64,000 nt of DNA from an uncultured Gemmiger sp. (GCA_944386225.1 CALXAH010000002.1:1-64000), one strand, 5' to 3'; positions 16,935-25,675 are shown, numbered from the stretch's first letter. Made by a program: numbers and translations. Notes: generated from the letters alone by a model not told the origin.

Positions 16935-17783
16935 TTATTTTCCGCTCAAAAACCTGCTGGCTTCTTTTATAATGCTTCGTCTGCGCGTTCCTGGCGGAAG
17001 CAGGAAATACTTTGTTTTTGCACGCAAATAGCCAACATTTCGAAATTCAACCTTTGGGATTTCCGCGACATTCCATCGGTCGCGATTTTGTTCAGTCCAG
17101 CACCCCAGAAGGCGTTCTGCAATATATCCATCTACACGCATTTCCTGGCGTGAATATCCTGTTGTATCCACTCTCTTGTCAAATTCGAACAACAAAGGAA
17201 AAAGCCAATTGCAATATTCGTCAAAAGCCGCCTTGCGCATAATGAACATATTGCCAAAATATTGCGTAGTCTGATTTAAATATTTCTGCCAGGCGAACAC
17301 TGATTCTGGCCGCATCTCACCAAGTATTTGACCTATTAACGCCAGATCCTTGGCATGATGGTACGGAGCACGTTCATAATGCTTTTTGACCGATTGCTTC
17401 ATGTCCTCTCTTTTGGGGAGGATTATGTCATGTGACTCAATGTATTCAGGAAAATGATCATAACCCAGCTGCAAAAGCAATTCATTAGAAGGCTCTCTGC
17501 GAAAAATATAGGGACGGCGCTGTTTCAGACCTGGATATAAATATCGTCTGTAATGAAACAGCCCATAAAAATCCGCTTTGTAGTTTTTCCAAGCCCAATA
17601 TTGGGCAGTCAATTCACAATACGAACGGTTTCGCTCAGAAATATTATCGCCCGTATCATCATATAGGAAGCCCGAAAAATGTTCTTGCGCCAAAGCTGCA
17701 CCCACTTGAATCGGAACGAGCAGCGGGTTTTCTGCAATGCTTTTGTTCTCATGGCAGCAAACGAACAGTCGTATGCTTGACAT
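16935..17783 (-). CDS. DUF4422 family glycosyltransferase
   Basis: A 282-residue cytoplasmic protein of the DUF4422 family found in capsule and exopolysaccharide clusters. The diagnostic run is DNISERNRSYCELTAQYWAW followed by FYGLFHYRRYL, with NMFIMRK and a Glu/Arg-rich C-terminal block (YIAERLLGCWTEQN). Members are thought to be retaining or inverting glycosyltransferases; donor and acceptor are not predictable. A weak GGGGATGG ribosome site stands upstream. Confidence 0.85.
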   Translation of the reverse strand: MSSIRLFVCCHENKSIAENPLLVPIQVGAALAQEHFSGFLYDDTGDNISERNRSYCELTAQYWAWKNYKADFYGLFHYRRYLYPGLKQRRPYIFRREPSNELLLQLGYDHFPEYIESHDIILPKREDMKQSVKKHYERAPYHHAKDLALIGQILGEMRPESVFAWQKYLNQTTQYFGNMFIMRKAAFDEYCNWLFPLLFEFDKRVDTTGYSRQEMRVDGYIAERLLGCWTEQNRDRWNVAEIPKVEFRNVGYLRAKTKYFLLPPGTRRRSIIKEASRFLSGK

Positions 17784-17953
17784 ATATGTTTTCCATCCCC
17801 TAAGGCGTACATTTCGCCATTACAAAAATTTACAGAAAATCTTATTGATTATATCACATGCCCATTTGTACCTCAAGGCGCGTGTCCGCAAGCTATATTA
17901 GCCGCTTGTATTTGCACACCTTGATATCCAATCAGCCTACTTCGCGCAATATT

Positions 17954-19135
17954 TCAATTATATTTACGTTTTTCCTTGACCGATTTTTGCATTTGTCTGT
18001 ATACATTTGTTGGCAAACGATCCGCACCTGCACCTTTTCTTGCAAGCTTTTCCTTTTGAATGTAATACTTCGAAAGATTTTGCTGTGCCATTTCTATGTT
18101 GTAATGCCTATTTTCCAATTCTTCTGTACGCTGGCTGAACGCCAGAACAGTCCGCGCCCATCTTTCGGGGTCATCAAGAGCGAGCTGTACAGCCTTGCTT
18201 GTCAGTAAAATTTCCTCTGTCATCCGGTCAGAGAATACACAGGGCAGCCCATTCGCCTGGGCTTCCAGCGCTACGACGGGAAGGCCCTCGTAAAAGCTGG
18301 GCAGGCAGAACACATCCATAGCCGAATAGAGTTTCGACACATCTTGGCGTGCGCCGGTGAAGACAACCTTGTCCTCCAAGCCCTGCTCCCGGACACTTTG
18401 ACGGATCGTTTCCTGCAACTCACCTTCTCCCACCAGCAGAAGAAACGCGTTCTCCCGCAGGCGCAGGACCTCTTTGAACACTTGCAGCAAAAACGGATGG
18501 TTCTTTTGATACATGAACCGCCCCACGTGCCCCACTACAAATGCATTTTGCGGAATATTCAGCTCATTTCGCAAGCGGACTCGTGCATCCTGATCAAATT
18601 CATATTTTTTTGTATCAATAGCATTTGGCATCACATGAACCCTGCCCGCATTAAAGTAGCGGTTTCCATACATCCATCGGCCAGCTTTTTCACCACAGGC
18701 AAAATAGTCTGTAGCGAACAATTTATTGAATGGCCGCAGAATATATTTCAGCAGGGTCTTTTTTCCTTCTCCCCAATGTGCAGTCGTATGATTATGGCAA
18801 ATTCGCACTGGCACGCCTGCTCTCCAGGCAGCAAAAAGCGCAAATACTGACATAGTAGACAAATGCGCATGAACAATAGCGTATTTTCTTTTTTTGAATG
18901 CATGATACAGCGTCTGGTGATAGGCAAAAGGATGATTGTAAGGCGGAACTAGAAAGACTCCTGCGCCCAAACGCTCTAATTCTTCCCTTTGAGGAAAAGT
19001 ACTATTAGCCGCAAAGTAAAAATCAAACTGTATTCGGTTGCGATCAATATGACGATAGTAGTTCATTACTACCGCTTCAATTCCTCCGCTGTCCATACGA
19101 TTCAAGACCTGTGCTATACGCAGCGCTTCTCCCAT
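17954..19135 (-). CDS. Glycosyltransferase family 4 (EpsF-like)
   Basis: A GT-B glycosyltransferase with the N-terminal RIAQVLNRMDSGGIEAVVMNYYR typical of the EpsF/GT4 group, HNHTTAH in the N-lobe, GHVGRFMYQKNHPFL in the linker and PSFYEGLPVVALEAQANGLP, the E-x7-E donor phosphate motif. It adds one sugar of the repeat unit on the cytoplasmic side. I prefer the ATG at 19135, with AAAGGGA 6-8 bases upstream. The ATG at 19156 overlaps the stop of the preceding gene and is possible. Confidence 0.92.
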   Translation of the reverse strand: MGEALRIAQVLNRMDSGGIEAVVMNYYRHIDRNRIQFDFYFAANSTFPQREELERLGAGVFLVPPYNHPFAYHQTLYHAFKKRKYAIVHAHLSTMSVFALFAAWRAGVPVRICHNHTTAHWGEGKKTLLKYILRPFNKLFATDYFACGEKAGRWMYGNRYFNAGRVHVMPNAIDTKKYEFDQDARVRLRNELNIPQNAFVVGHVGRFMYQKNHPFLLQVFKEVLRLRENAFLLLVGEGELQETIRQSVREQGLEDKVVFTGARQDVSKLYSAMDVFCLPSFYEGLPVVALEAQANGLPCVFSDRMTEEILLTSKAVQLALDDPERWARTVLAFSQRTEELENRHYNIEMAQQNLSKYYIQKEKLARKGAGADRLPTNVYRQMQKSVKEKRKYN

Positions 19136-19152
19136 ATCAGATCCCTTTTCTG

Positions 19153-20553
19153 TCATTTTCTGATCTGTTCGCTGTTTTTCATGCCACCGAATGCCGTCAT
19201 GAACAATATTCGAATATCAAGCCAGATGCTCCAGTTTTCAATATACCAGATATCATATTCTACCCGTTTTTCGATACTGGTATCTCCACGCAACCCATGC
19301 ACCTGGGCCCACCCGGTCATTCCTGGACGCACCTGCTGTCGTACCAGATACAAAGGCACTTCCTCTTTGAACTGCCGCACATAAAAGGGAATCTCCGGCC
19401 GCGGTCCCACAAGGCTCATATCGCCTTTCAAAACATTGAAAAGCTGGGGCAGTTCATCGATACTATATTTACGGATAAAGCTTCCAAACTTTGTTTTTCG
19501 GGGATCCGAATTGGTACTCCAAGCGGAGTTCTCGGTGTCGTTAACACGCATGCTGCGAAATTTGTACATGCGGAATTCCTTTTTGTTTTTGCCGATTCTT
19601 CCCTGCTTAAAAATAATCGGACCCGGGCTGGACAGACGGACTCCAATCGCCGCTGCAAGCATTAAAGGGCTTGTAAGTGCGATTAGGACAAGCGCACCAA
19701 CGAAATCCATCATTCGCTTCACGATCTGCCACAGCATATTGTCCAGCGGGGTGGTGCGGATATTAATGAGCTTTGTACGTCCTACCACATCCACAACCGG
19801 ATGCGTAGGAATATAATCGTTGTAAAACGGGATGATACAGACTTTGGTTCCCTCTTTATCAGCACAAGCCAGCACCTGTTCCATAAAACAGATCTCGTGC
19901 GGTTCCAGCGCCACAATAAGTTCATCTGCGCTGTATCTCTCCAGAATAGCCTCAAGTTCTTCGTATTCGCCCAGCCTGCGGCCCATACCAGGCTTGTCCG
20001 TCTTGCTGACGTACCCGTCTACCACGAATCCCAGATAGGGCCGTCTTTTCACATCTTCGATATACTGTTTTGCAAAATGGCCATTTCCAACTACAATGAC
20101 ATGTTTCTGGTTATATCCGAGTTTTCGGAAATAGCGCAAAAGCGCCCGCAGACAAATGCGCTTGACCAAAACCAGCACCGTGGAAAAGACAAAAAAGAGG
20201 AAAAGGGCCAAACGCGAGAAATCCACAATTTTGGTAACATACAGAATTCCTGTGATCACGGAAACGCCTACAGCGTTGATCATCACGATAACAGAAAGTT
20301 CCCGTATCTGTGACTGAAAGCGATACGATCCATACAGTTTAAACGCATAGAACGCCGCTACTAGCGCCACCGTATACAGTGCGGCCGCTCGCAGAAAATG
20401 CGGGGTCCATCCCTGTTCCAGCACCGATCCCCGACCATACATGATTTCAAAGCGGATATACGTAGCCAGCAAATAGGAAGAAAAAATCAGGATCGCATCA
20501 AGAATCATGTTGATCGCATTCAACAGACTTTGATTTCTTCGGATCACAGACAT
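19153..20553 (-). CDS. Undecaprenyl-phosphate sugar phosphotransferase (initiating glycosyltransferase)
   Basis: Starts the glycan by moving a sugar-1-phosphate onto undecaprenyl phosphate. The N-terminal half has four hydrophobic segments. It is followed by a Rossmann-like domain (VIVVGNGHFAKQYIEDV), another membrane helix (about 280-300) and the catalytic sugar-transferase domain with FKQGRIGKNKKEFRMYKFRSM, DELPQLFNVLKGDMSLVGPRPE and RPGMTGWAQVHG. Length (466) is typical of the WcaJ/CpsE/EpsL class. GGAGG precedes the ATG. Second gene of the cluster. Confidence 0.95.
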   Translation of the reverse strand: MSVIRRNQSLLNAINMILDAILIFSSYLLATYIRFEIMYGRGSVLEQGWTPHFLRAAALYTVALVAAFYAFKLYGSYRFQSQIRELSVIVMINAVGVSVITGILYVTKIVDFSRLALFLFFVFSTVLVLVKRICLRALLRYFRKLGYNQKHVIVVGNGHFAKQYIEDVKRRPYLGFVVDGYVSKTDKPGMGRRLGEYEELEAILERYSADELIVALEPHEICFMEQVLACADKEGTKVCIIPFYNDYIPTHPVVDVVGRTKLINIRTTPLDNMLWQIVKRMMDFVGALVLIALTSPLMLAAAIGVRLSSPGPIIFKQGRIGKNKKEFRMYKFRSMRVNDTENSAWSTNSDPRKTKFGSFIRKYSIDELPQLFNVLKGDMSLVGPRPEIPFYVRQFKEEVPLYLVRQQVRPGMTGWAQVHGLRGDTSIEKRVEYDIWYIENWSIWLDIRILFMTAFGGMKNSEQIRK

Positions 20554-20594
20554 GTCCTCCTTTGCGAGTTTATTTAACGCACAAGGTATCTATT

Positions 20595-20623
20595 AGTGTA
20601 TCACACCTGACAATGTTCAGCAA
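20595..20623 (-). promoter_or_regulatory. Candidate internal promoter before the initiating transferase gene
   Basis: On the minus strand TTGCTG (20618-20623) and TACACT (20595-20600) are 17 bp apart in the 258-base gap between the Wzy-like gene and the transferase gene. Both hexamers are weak matches. No other feature was seen in this gap. Confidence 0.35.
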
Positions 20624-20811
20624 CGTTTGCCACACTTATCCAGCACACTTCTAACATTTTTTACAGTTTTCTACGCCTACACCGTGACAGAATCGTTTTA
20701 TATTTTGGCATTGTTTCCTGAAAGGTTTTTAAACTGCAGTTTTGTCAGGAAATATTGATCTAGGATCTCAGAACATCCCGGCAAAAAGATTAGAGAAATT
20801 TTTATCCGTCT

Positions 20812-22140
20812 CTATTTTTCAGCATCTGTAATGGGGTTTGCAAAGTCTGGAGTTCTTTCCTGCGGCAGCAGATACACTACGCAAGGCAGCAACCAAAGGC
20901 ACACATTGATACAGGGCCAAATAAAATGGCTTTCCATAGTGGCATGTGCCAGCATTACCACAAGGCAGATACTTTCTGCCGCTGCTCCTTTCATCATAAG
21001 CCGCCAGAGCAACAAGGTAACTGCACCCCAGAGCAACAGACTGGCTACCGGGCCGCCATATATCCACAGATATACATAGTAGTTGTCCACAATGAAGTTT
21101 TTGTCCCACAAGCCCTGCCCAGCAATGGCAATACTGGTTTCTTGCAACGCCTGCTGGCCCAAGAGCAGCCGTCCCGACAGAAGAGTATTTATAGCATAGA
21201 GGACTGGATTATCATCCTCGTACAACCAGCTTCCAAGCAAACTGACCCAAAACGCCACTGCCGGTATGGCAGCTACCAAAGAGCGAATCCACACCGGCTG
21301 AATTACCTGCGGCCACAACCGCAGAACTACCGCCAGCAAAATCAAAAGTGCTATACAAGTAGTAGCCGCCCGGCTGTCCGGCCCTTGGTTGCAGAAAACC
21401 AAAACGCTGCCCAGCAGCACAAAGTCAAACCATTTCAGGTGTTTGACCTGCCGCCAGCAGAGATACATCAGACAAATCGCCAGCAGTACTGCGCCGGTCA
21501 TATTATACCAGCCATAGCCAAAACTGTCCCGCAAGCGGCTGTTACTTTCAGCCGCTCCCGTATGGAGGGTGGGAATCCATCCGACTATTGAGCCTCCTGC
21601 CACGGCGGCAAAGCAGAGTATACTGGCAACCAATCCCGCTTTGACCGTGCGACGCAGATCTGCATCCTTGGCGGCCAGAATACAAAACAGTCCAAGCCCC
21701 ATCCAGAATGCATGGTTGTTGATAAAAACCCAGCGGAACACAAAGAAGAAGCAGAATCCTACAATCAGCTGTTGGCCTGAGTACCGTGTAAAAAATACTA
21801 TCTTAAGCAGCAATACCCACAGATACAAAAATTCCGTTGCCTGCAGCAGCAGCGTATACCAAGTGCCGGTATTCTCACGAACAAGGCTGTTCAGGAAAAA
21901 GGCCGTAATCTGGGTAGCAACCACACCGGACAGAAACATCCAATCTCCAGCCTGATGCCGGAATTCACCGCCCCAGTTTCCAAAAAGGTATTTCTCTTGC
22001 TGCAAAAAGCCAGCCAGCTTTTGCTGAACTCCCCCCTGCAGACGCAGGGCGCATCCGGCCAGCCACAGCAACCCAAGCGCCCAACCCGCCAGAAGAACAT
22101 CCAGAGCACTGAATATTCCATTGGTAAATGTTAAAAGCAT
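20812..22140 (-). CDS. O-antigen polymerase/ligase-like membrane protein (Wzy candidate)
   Basis: A 442-residue protein with about ten to twelve hydrophobic segments and little else. Near the C-terminus VDNYYVYLWIYGGPVASLLL and ESHFIWPCINV match the pattern seen in Wzy/O-antigen ligase proteins (Asp-Asn before an aromatic membrane stretch, followed by a conserved Glu-x-His). A large extracytoplasmic loop before this block also fits. First gene of the polysaccharide cluster, with AAGGAG upstream of the ATG and a good promoter 45-75 bases before it. Confidence 0.7.
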   Translation of the reverse strand: MLLTFTNGIFSALDVLLAGWALGLLWLAGCALRLQGGVQQKLAGFLQQEKYLFGNWGGEFRHQAGDWMFLSGVVATQITAFFLNSLVRENTGTWYTLLLQATEFLYLWVLLLKIVFFTRYSGQQLIVGFCFFFVFRWVFINNHAFWMGLGLFCILAAKDADLRRTVKAGLVASILCFAAVAGGSIVGWIPTLHTGAAESNSRLRDSFGYGWYNMTGAVLLAICLMYLCWRQVKHLKWFDFVLLGSVLVFCNQGPDSRAATTCIALLILLAVVLRLWPQVIQPVWIRSLVAAIPAVAFWVSLLGSWLYEDDNPVLYAINTLLSGRLLLGQQALQETSIAIAGQGLWDKNFIVDNYYVYLWIYGGPVASLLLWGAVTLLLWRLMMKGAAAESICLVVMLAHATMESHFIWPCINVCLWLLPCVVYLLPQERTPDFANPITDAEK

Positions 22141-22184
22141 CCCGTTTTTCTCCTTCTTTTTGCAAAATCCCCCTATTGTATAAT

Positions 22185-22213
22185 ACTATAGGCGATTTAG
22201 GAGCACTTGTCTA
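22185..22213 (-). promoter_or_regulatory. Promoter of the polysaccharide cluster
   Basis: TAGACA (22208-22213) and TATAGT (22185-22190) on the minus strand are separated by 17 bp, each one mismatch from the sigma-A consensus. It lies between the rubredoxin terminator and the Wzy-like gene and probably drives the whole cluster. Confidence 0.7.
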
Positions 22214-22231
22214 TAAAACCGGATATTTTAT

Positions 22232-22266
22232 CACAACAAAACGCGTCCCGCCAGACGGCGGGACGC
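22232..22266 (-). terminator. Rho-independent terminator of the rubredoxin gene
   Basis: A perfect 10-bp stem (GCGTCCCGCC / GGCGGGACGC, 22243-22266) with a 4-base loop is followed on the minus strand by a TTTTGTTG tract. It begins about 20 bases after the rubredoxin stop. Confidence 0.88.
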
Positions 22267-22286
22267 ATTCCTACTTTTGGTAAATC

Positions 22287-22442
22287 TTACTCCTGCTCAA
22301 ACAGGTCCTTGCCTACGCCGCACAGGGGGCAGACGTAGTCTTCGGGCACGTCGGCCCAGGCAGTGCCGGGGGCCACGCCGTGATCCGGATCGCCCGCCGC
22401 TTCTTCATAGATATAACCACAAACGGTGCACACATAACGCAT
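22287..22442 (-). CDS. Rubredoxin
   Basis: A 51-residue protein with two knuckles, C5-x2-C8 (VCTVCGYIY) and C38-x2-C41 (CPLCGVGKD), plus the [13 protein letters not shown] loop: all the rubredoxin landmarks at normal length. The Fe(Cys)4 centre carries single electrons, usually in oxygen or peroxide detoxification in anaerobes. It is a single-gene unit with AGGAG 9 bases before the ATG and a strong terminator after it. No partner enzyme (rubrerythrin, flavodiiron protein) is adjacent. Confidence 0.96.
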   Translation of the reverse strand: MRYVCTVCGYIYEEAAGDPDHGVAPGTAWADVPEDYVCPLCGVGKDLFEQE

Positions 22443-22701
22443 GGTTCATCGCTCCTTTTAACGTTTTATAGAGATAAGTATTGCAGCACCTTGTCCAGCA
22501 AAGACTGCAGGCTTATTGTATGCGAAGCGGCGCAAAAAATCCGTTGTTTGGGCAACATTTCTCTGTTTCATTCCCATTTTTTAGCTATATATTTCCTGTG
22601 CCGGACTTGCCGCGCAAAATTTTCGGTTTCTTCATGAATTCGCCATATTTTTATTGGATAATAGCGTTGTAAATAAACTGTATCGAAAGGATGGTGACGG
22701 C

Positions 22702-23508
22702 ATGCTGCAGCGAATTCAGGTGGAACAGTTGGGGCTGGCCCCCGCGCAGGTACAGCGGTACCGGTCGTTCTGCACCCAGATGAGCCGCACGCTGGTTCGC
22801 CGTCACGGTCCGCTGGGGCGGCTGGCCCGCATGCCGGATCTGGCATTTCTGGCCCTGCTGCTGACCAGCCTGCGGGAAGGCGGCGGCAACGGCCCGGCGC
22901 CGGGCCCGGACAATCCCTATACCGATTATGTAGCGGACATGGCCGTTGCGCTGCGGTACCAGGATTACATGGACAACTGGCTGGACGACCACAGCTACCG
23001 GGATCTGGCGCTGGCCAAACTGCTGGAGCCCGCCCGGCTGAATGTGTTGCAGCGGTATCCCCGGCAATGTGCAGCGGCGCACAGCTGTCTGAGCCGTCTG
23101 CACCGGGGTGAACAGCAGAACTGTACCGACATTGAGCAGATGAGCAGCTATTGGGGCCAGGTCATGGCGGAGATCTTTGACTTCTGCCGCGGCTCCCACG
23201 GCGAGCAGCTGCGTGCCCTGGGCGACGCCACCGGCAGGCTGTTCTATCTTCTGGACGCCTGGGAGGATCTGCCCCGCGACCAGAGGGCCGGCGTGTACAA
23301 TCCGTTGGCACACCTGGCTGGTTCCCCCGACTTTGAATCGGACTGCCGCGCACTGCTGGACCGGCAGCGGCAGCTGGCGCTGGATGCTCTGGACAAACTT
23401 CCCCTGCGCACCGACTGTGCGCTTGCCGAACGCTTACTGCTGAGTCTGGCCGCCTCCCAGCCGAACCCAGCTGCCCATCGGCGCCCGGTTTCCCGCCGGG
23501 CGGTCTGA
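22702..23508 (+). CDS. DUF5685-like protein
   Basis: A 268-residue, mostly helical, Arg- and Leu-rich cytoplasmic protein. The block LFYLLDAWEDLPRDQRAGVYNPL matches the aspartate-rich YLxDAxxDxxxDxxxGxYNPL pattern of DUF5685 proteins. The helical fold and double Asp recall the terpenoid synthase-like shape, but no activity is known. The usual Cys-containing N-terminus of that family is not obvious, and the protein starts at MLQRIQVEQLGL, with AAGGA upstream. It stands alone between the rubredoxin gene and a convergent phosphatase gene. Confidence 0.6.
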   Translation: MLQRIQVEQLGLAPAQVQRYRSFCTQMSRTLVRRHGPLGRLARMPDLAFLALLLTSLREGGGNGPAPGPDNPYTDYVADMAVALRYQDYMDNWLDDHSYRDLALAKLLEPARLNVLQRYPRQCAAAHSCLSRLHRGEQQNCTDIEQMSSYWGQVMAEIFDFCRGSHGEQLRALGDATGRLFYLLDAWEDLPRDQRAGVYNPLAHLAGSPDFESDCRALLDRQRQLALDALDKLPLRTDCALAERLLLSLAASQPNPAAHRRPVSRRAV

Positions 23509-23558
23509 CAGGACTCAATAAGCAAGCTCCTCTTTATTTCTCTTTCCCCCTCGCAACA

Positions 23559-23603
23559 GCAAATGGGCCCCATGGATCGCTCCTTGGGGCCCATTTGCCG
23601 ATT
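23559..23603. terminator. Bidirectional terminator between convergent genes
   Basis: The inverted repeat AAATGGGCCCCA / TGGGGCCCATTT (about 23561-23596) forms a 12-bp stem between the stop of the DUF5685-like gene and the stop of the convergent phosphatase gene. Confidence 0.75.
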
Positions 23604-24248
23604 TTATTCTTCTTCCTGTGCGTCCAGATAGCCCAGCGGCAACACTTCCACCGCCTCTACCAGGCCATCCCGCATCCACATGGCCGCATCGCAGCGCACG
23701 GTATAGCCGCAGCCCGGGTCGGCCATCCAGTCCTCCGGTTTATGCTGGGGCAGCGCTTTCTGGGCCAGCATGCTCATGATCACGCCGCCGTGGGTAACGC
23801 AGGCGGCCTCGCTGACGCCGGCCTTGATCAGATACTCAAACAGCCCCATCAGGGTGCGGGCGCAGCGGGCATGGAAATCCGCCGCCGGCTCGGCCCCTTT
23901 CGGCGTGAAAGGATGGCTGGGATCCATCCAACGGGCAAAATCCGGTTCGTGCACCAGTTCCCGCACCGGGCGGCCCTCCCAGCAGCCGAAGGCCATCTCC
24001 CGCAGATCCGGCACGATCAGCTTTTTTTCTGCCGCGGGAAACAGAATATCCGCCGTCTGTACGGCGCGGGCCAGCGGCGAGCAGAACACCGTATCCGGCG
24101 CCGGATAGGTGAACCGGGTACGCAGCTCCTGCAGGGCGCGGCGCCCCTCCTCACACAATTCCGGATCGGTGCCGCTGCCCACATAGATACCGTCCAGATT
24201 GGCCTGGGTCAGCCCATGCCGGATCAGGTGCAGACGAAAAGTTTTCAT
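23604..24248 (-). CDS. Histidine phosphatase family protein (phosphoglycerate mutase-like)
   Basis: A 214-residue member of the histidine phosphatase superfamily. The phosphate-accepting histidine is in HLIRHGLTQAN near residue 9. FCSPLARAVQTADI carries the second arginine, REMAFGCWEGR the acid region, and VTHGGVIMSML the second histidine. These enzymes act on small phosphate esters (phosphoglycerate, alpha-ribazole phosphate, sugar phosphates); the substrate is not clear. The ATG at 24248 has AAAGGA 7 bases upstream. Confidence 0.9.
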   Translation of the reverse strand: MKTFRLHLIRHGLTQANLDGIYVGSGTDPELCEEGRRALQELRTRFTYPAPDTVFCSPLARAVQTADILFPAAEKKLIVPDLREMAFGCWEGRPVRELVHEPDFARWMDPSHPFTPKGAEPAADFHARCARTLMGLFEYLIKAGVSEAACVTHGGVIMSMLAQKALPQHKPEDWMADPGCGYTVRCDAAMWMRDGLVEAVEVLPLGYLDAQEEE

Positions 24249-24436
24249 AAACACGTCCTTTCCCGCTTGAAAACAGGCGTTAAATATTACAAAATTATTA
24301 CATTTTCGTTACGCTTCGGCAAATCGCACCACAATATTTGGGGCAGATGGCCTCTTGATATCATACATATTGTTGCCCCCGCAGGGCAATAGACAGAATT
24401 GCCGAAAATAAGAATCAAATCTTGGCGCTTTTTGTA

Positions 24437-24465
24437 TTTACAAAGGGTTTTCTCTGGTTTATAAT
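24437..24465 (+). promoter_or_regulatory. Promoter of the HTH regulator gene
   Basis: TTTACA (24437-24442) and TATAAT (24460-24465) are 17 bp apart, one mismatch in the -35 and none in the -10. The rest of the 279-base gap before it is AT-rich with no other clear signal. Confidence 0.8.
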
Positions 24466-24527
24466 TTACGATGCGTTATAGCCTCTTGGGGGTAGTACGC
24501 CAAAAATTCAGAAGGACAGGTGCCCTT

Positions 24528-25223
24528 ATGAACATGGAATTCAACCGCATTATAACCCTGCTTCGCAAGGAGCGGGGGATTACCCAGAAGCAGGCAGCTC
24601 AGGATCTGGGTGTTTCCCAGGCCTTGCTGTCTCATTATGAGAAGGGTATCCGTGAATGCGGTCTGGATTTTGTGGTGCGGGTTGCCGACTATTATAATGT
24701 ATCCTGCGATTATCTGCTGGGCCGCAGTGCGGAACGCAGCGGGCTGATTCTGTCTGCGGAAGAACTGCCCAGCCCTGAAACCGCCAAGGATAACGTGTAC
24801 AAGGGCAGTGTGCTGCCCACCATGAACAAAAAGCTGATCTCCAACAGCCTGAACATCCTGTTTGACAAGCTGGCCGCCAGCCACGACAAGGGCCTGGTAA
24901 CCGAGGTAAGCGCCTATCTGATGATGGCGGTATACAAGATGTTCCGGATGGTGTATGCTTCTGCGCCCCGCAACGCGTCCAGCCTGTTCCGGCTAAGCGC
25001 CTCCCGGTGGGAAGGCTACTCCTCCGCCGCCATGACCCGCGCCGAGGCCGATGTAAACGCCATCCTGCACGGCGAAGAGGTGGGCGAGGAGCCCGCGTTC
25101 AAGGACCCCAGCTGCTTTGCCATGACCAGTGAGAGCCTGGCCCGGGAATACCCGCTGTATTCCACCAGCCTGCTGCATCTGATCAAGACCAGCGAGACCA
25201 ACATTGAAAAGCTTGTAAAATAA
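24528..25223 (+). CDS. XRE-family transcriptional regulator
   Basis: Residues 1-65 form a lambda-repressor-type HTH (ITLLRKERGITQKQAAQDLG, then ALLSHYEKGIRECGLDFVVRVADYYNVSCDYLLG). About 165 residues follow with no motif I recognise, mostly helical, and with DVNAILHGEEVGEE near the C-terminus. I use the ATG at 24528, where AGGTG stands 5 bases upstream. It has its own strong promoter and a terminator, so it is monocistronic. The DNA target and signal are unknown. Confidence 0.88.
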   Translation: MNMEFNRIITLLRKERGITQKQAAQDLGVSQALLSHYEKGIRECGLDFVVRVADYYNVSCDYLLGRSAERSGLILSAEELPSPETAKDNVYKGSVLPTMNKKLISNSLNILFDKLAASHDKGLVTEVSAYLMMAVYKMFRMVYASAPRNASSLFRLSASRWEGYSSAAMTRAEADVNAILHGEEVGEEPAFKDPSCFAMTSESLAREYPLYSTSLLHLIKTSETNIEKLVK

Positions 25224-25244
25224 GCATTTTCCTTATAGAAAGAC

Positions 25245-25273
25245 AAAAAACCAGGCGGATCGCCTGGTTTTTT
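25245..25273. terminator. Bidirectional terminator between the HTH and AbrB genes
   Basis: AAAAAACCAGGCG-GAT-CGCCTGGTTTTTT (25245-25273) is a near-perfect symmetrical terminator with A and T tracts on both sides, serving the plus-strand regulator gene and the convergent abrB-like gene. Confidence 0.93.
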
Positions 25274-25296
25274 GTTTGCGCGGAGTGCCCGGCCGT

Positions 25297-25542
25297 TTAT
25301 TCCAATCCGGCCAGCGCAGCACGGCAGGCTTTGCAGACGTTGCGTCCCTTGAAGCTGACCACGTCCCGGGCCTCGCCGCAGAAGATGCAGGCGGGCTGGT
25401 ATTTTTTCAGCACAATGGTGTCACCGTCCACATAGATCTCCAGCGAATCCGCGTCGCCCACGTCCAGGCTCCGGCGCAGCTCGATGGGCAGCACGATACG
25501 GCCCAGACTGTCGATCTTTCGTACGATACCGGTGGATTTCAT
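25297..25542 (-). CDS. AbrB/SpoVT-family transition-state regulator with C-terminal Cys4 zinc-ribbon
   Basis: An 81-residue DNA-binding protein. The swapped-hairpin AbrB domain is residues 1-52 (MKSTGIVRKIDSLGRIVLPI, ELRRSLDV, DSLEIYVDGDTIVLKKY). It is followed by CIFCGEARDVVSFKGRNVCKAC, a Cys4 set (C-x2-C-x14-C-x2-C) that looks like a small zinc ribbon; this tail is common in clostridial AbrB proteins. These proteins control transition-phase and sporulation genes. AGGAG stands 9 bases before the ATG at 25542. Confidence 0.93.
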   Translation of the reverse strand: MKSTGIVRKIDSLGRIVLPIELRRSLDVGDADSLEIYVDGDTIVLKKYQPACIFCGEARDVVSFKGRNVCKACRAALAGLE

Positions 25543-25618
25543 AGCATGGTTCTCCTTTATTCGGCAGGATAACGGAATCTGTGCGCCTTTGCGCCCCCAG
25601 CGTTCCGGCTTCGACTTA

Positions 25619-25647
25619 ATTGTACCGTCTTCTGGTGGAACTGTCAA
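25619..25647 (-). promoter_or_regulatory. Promoter of the AbrB-like gene
   Basis: On the minus strand TTGACA (25642-25647), 17 bp, TACAAT (25619-25624): a perfect -35 and a -10 with one mismatch. Confidence 0.85.
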
Positions 25648-25675
25648 CATTTGGTAATTTTATCGCAGGAGAAGT

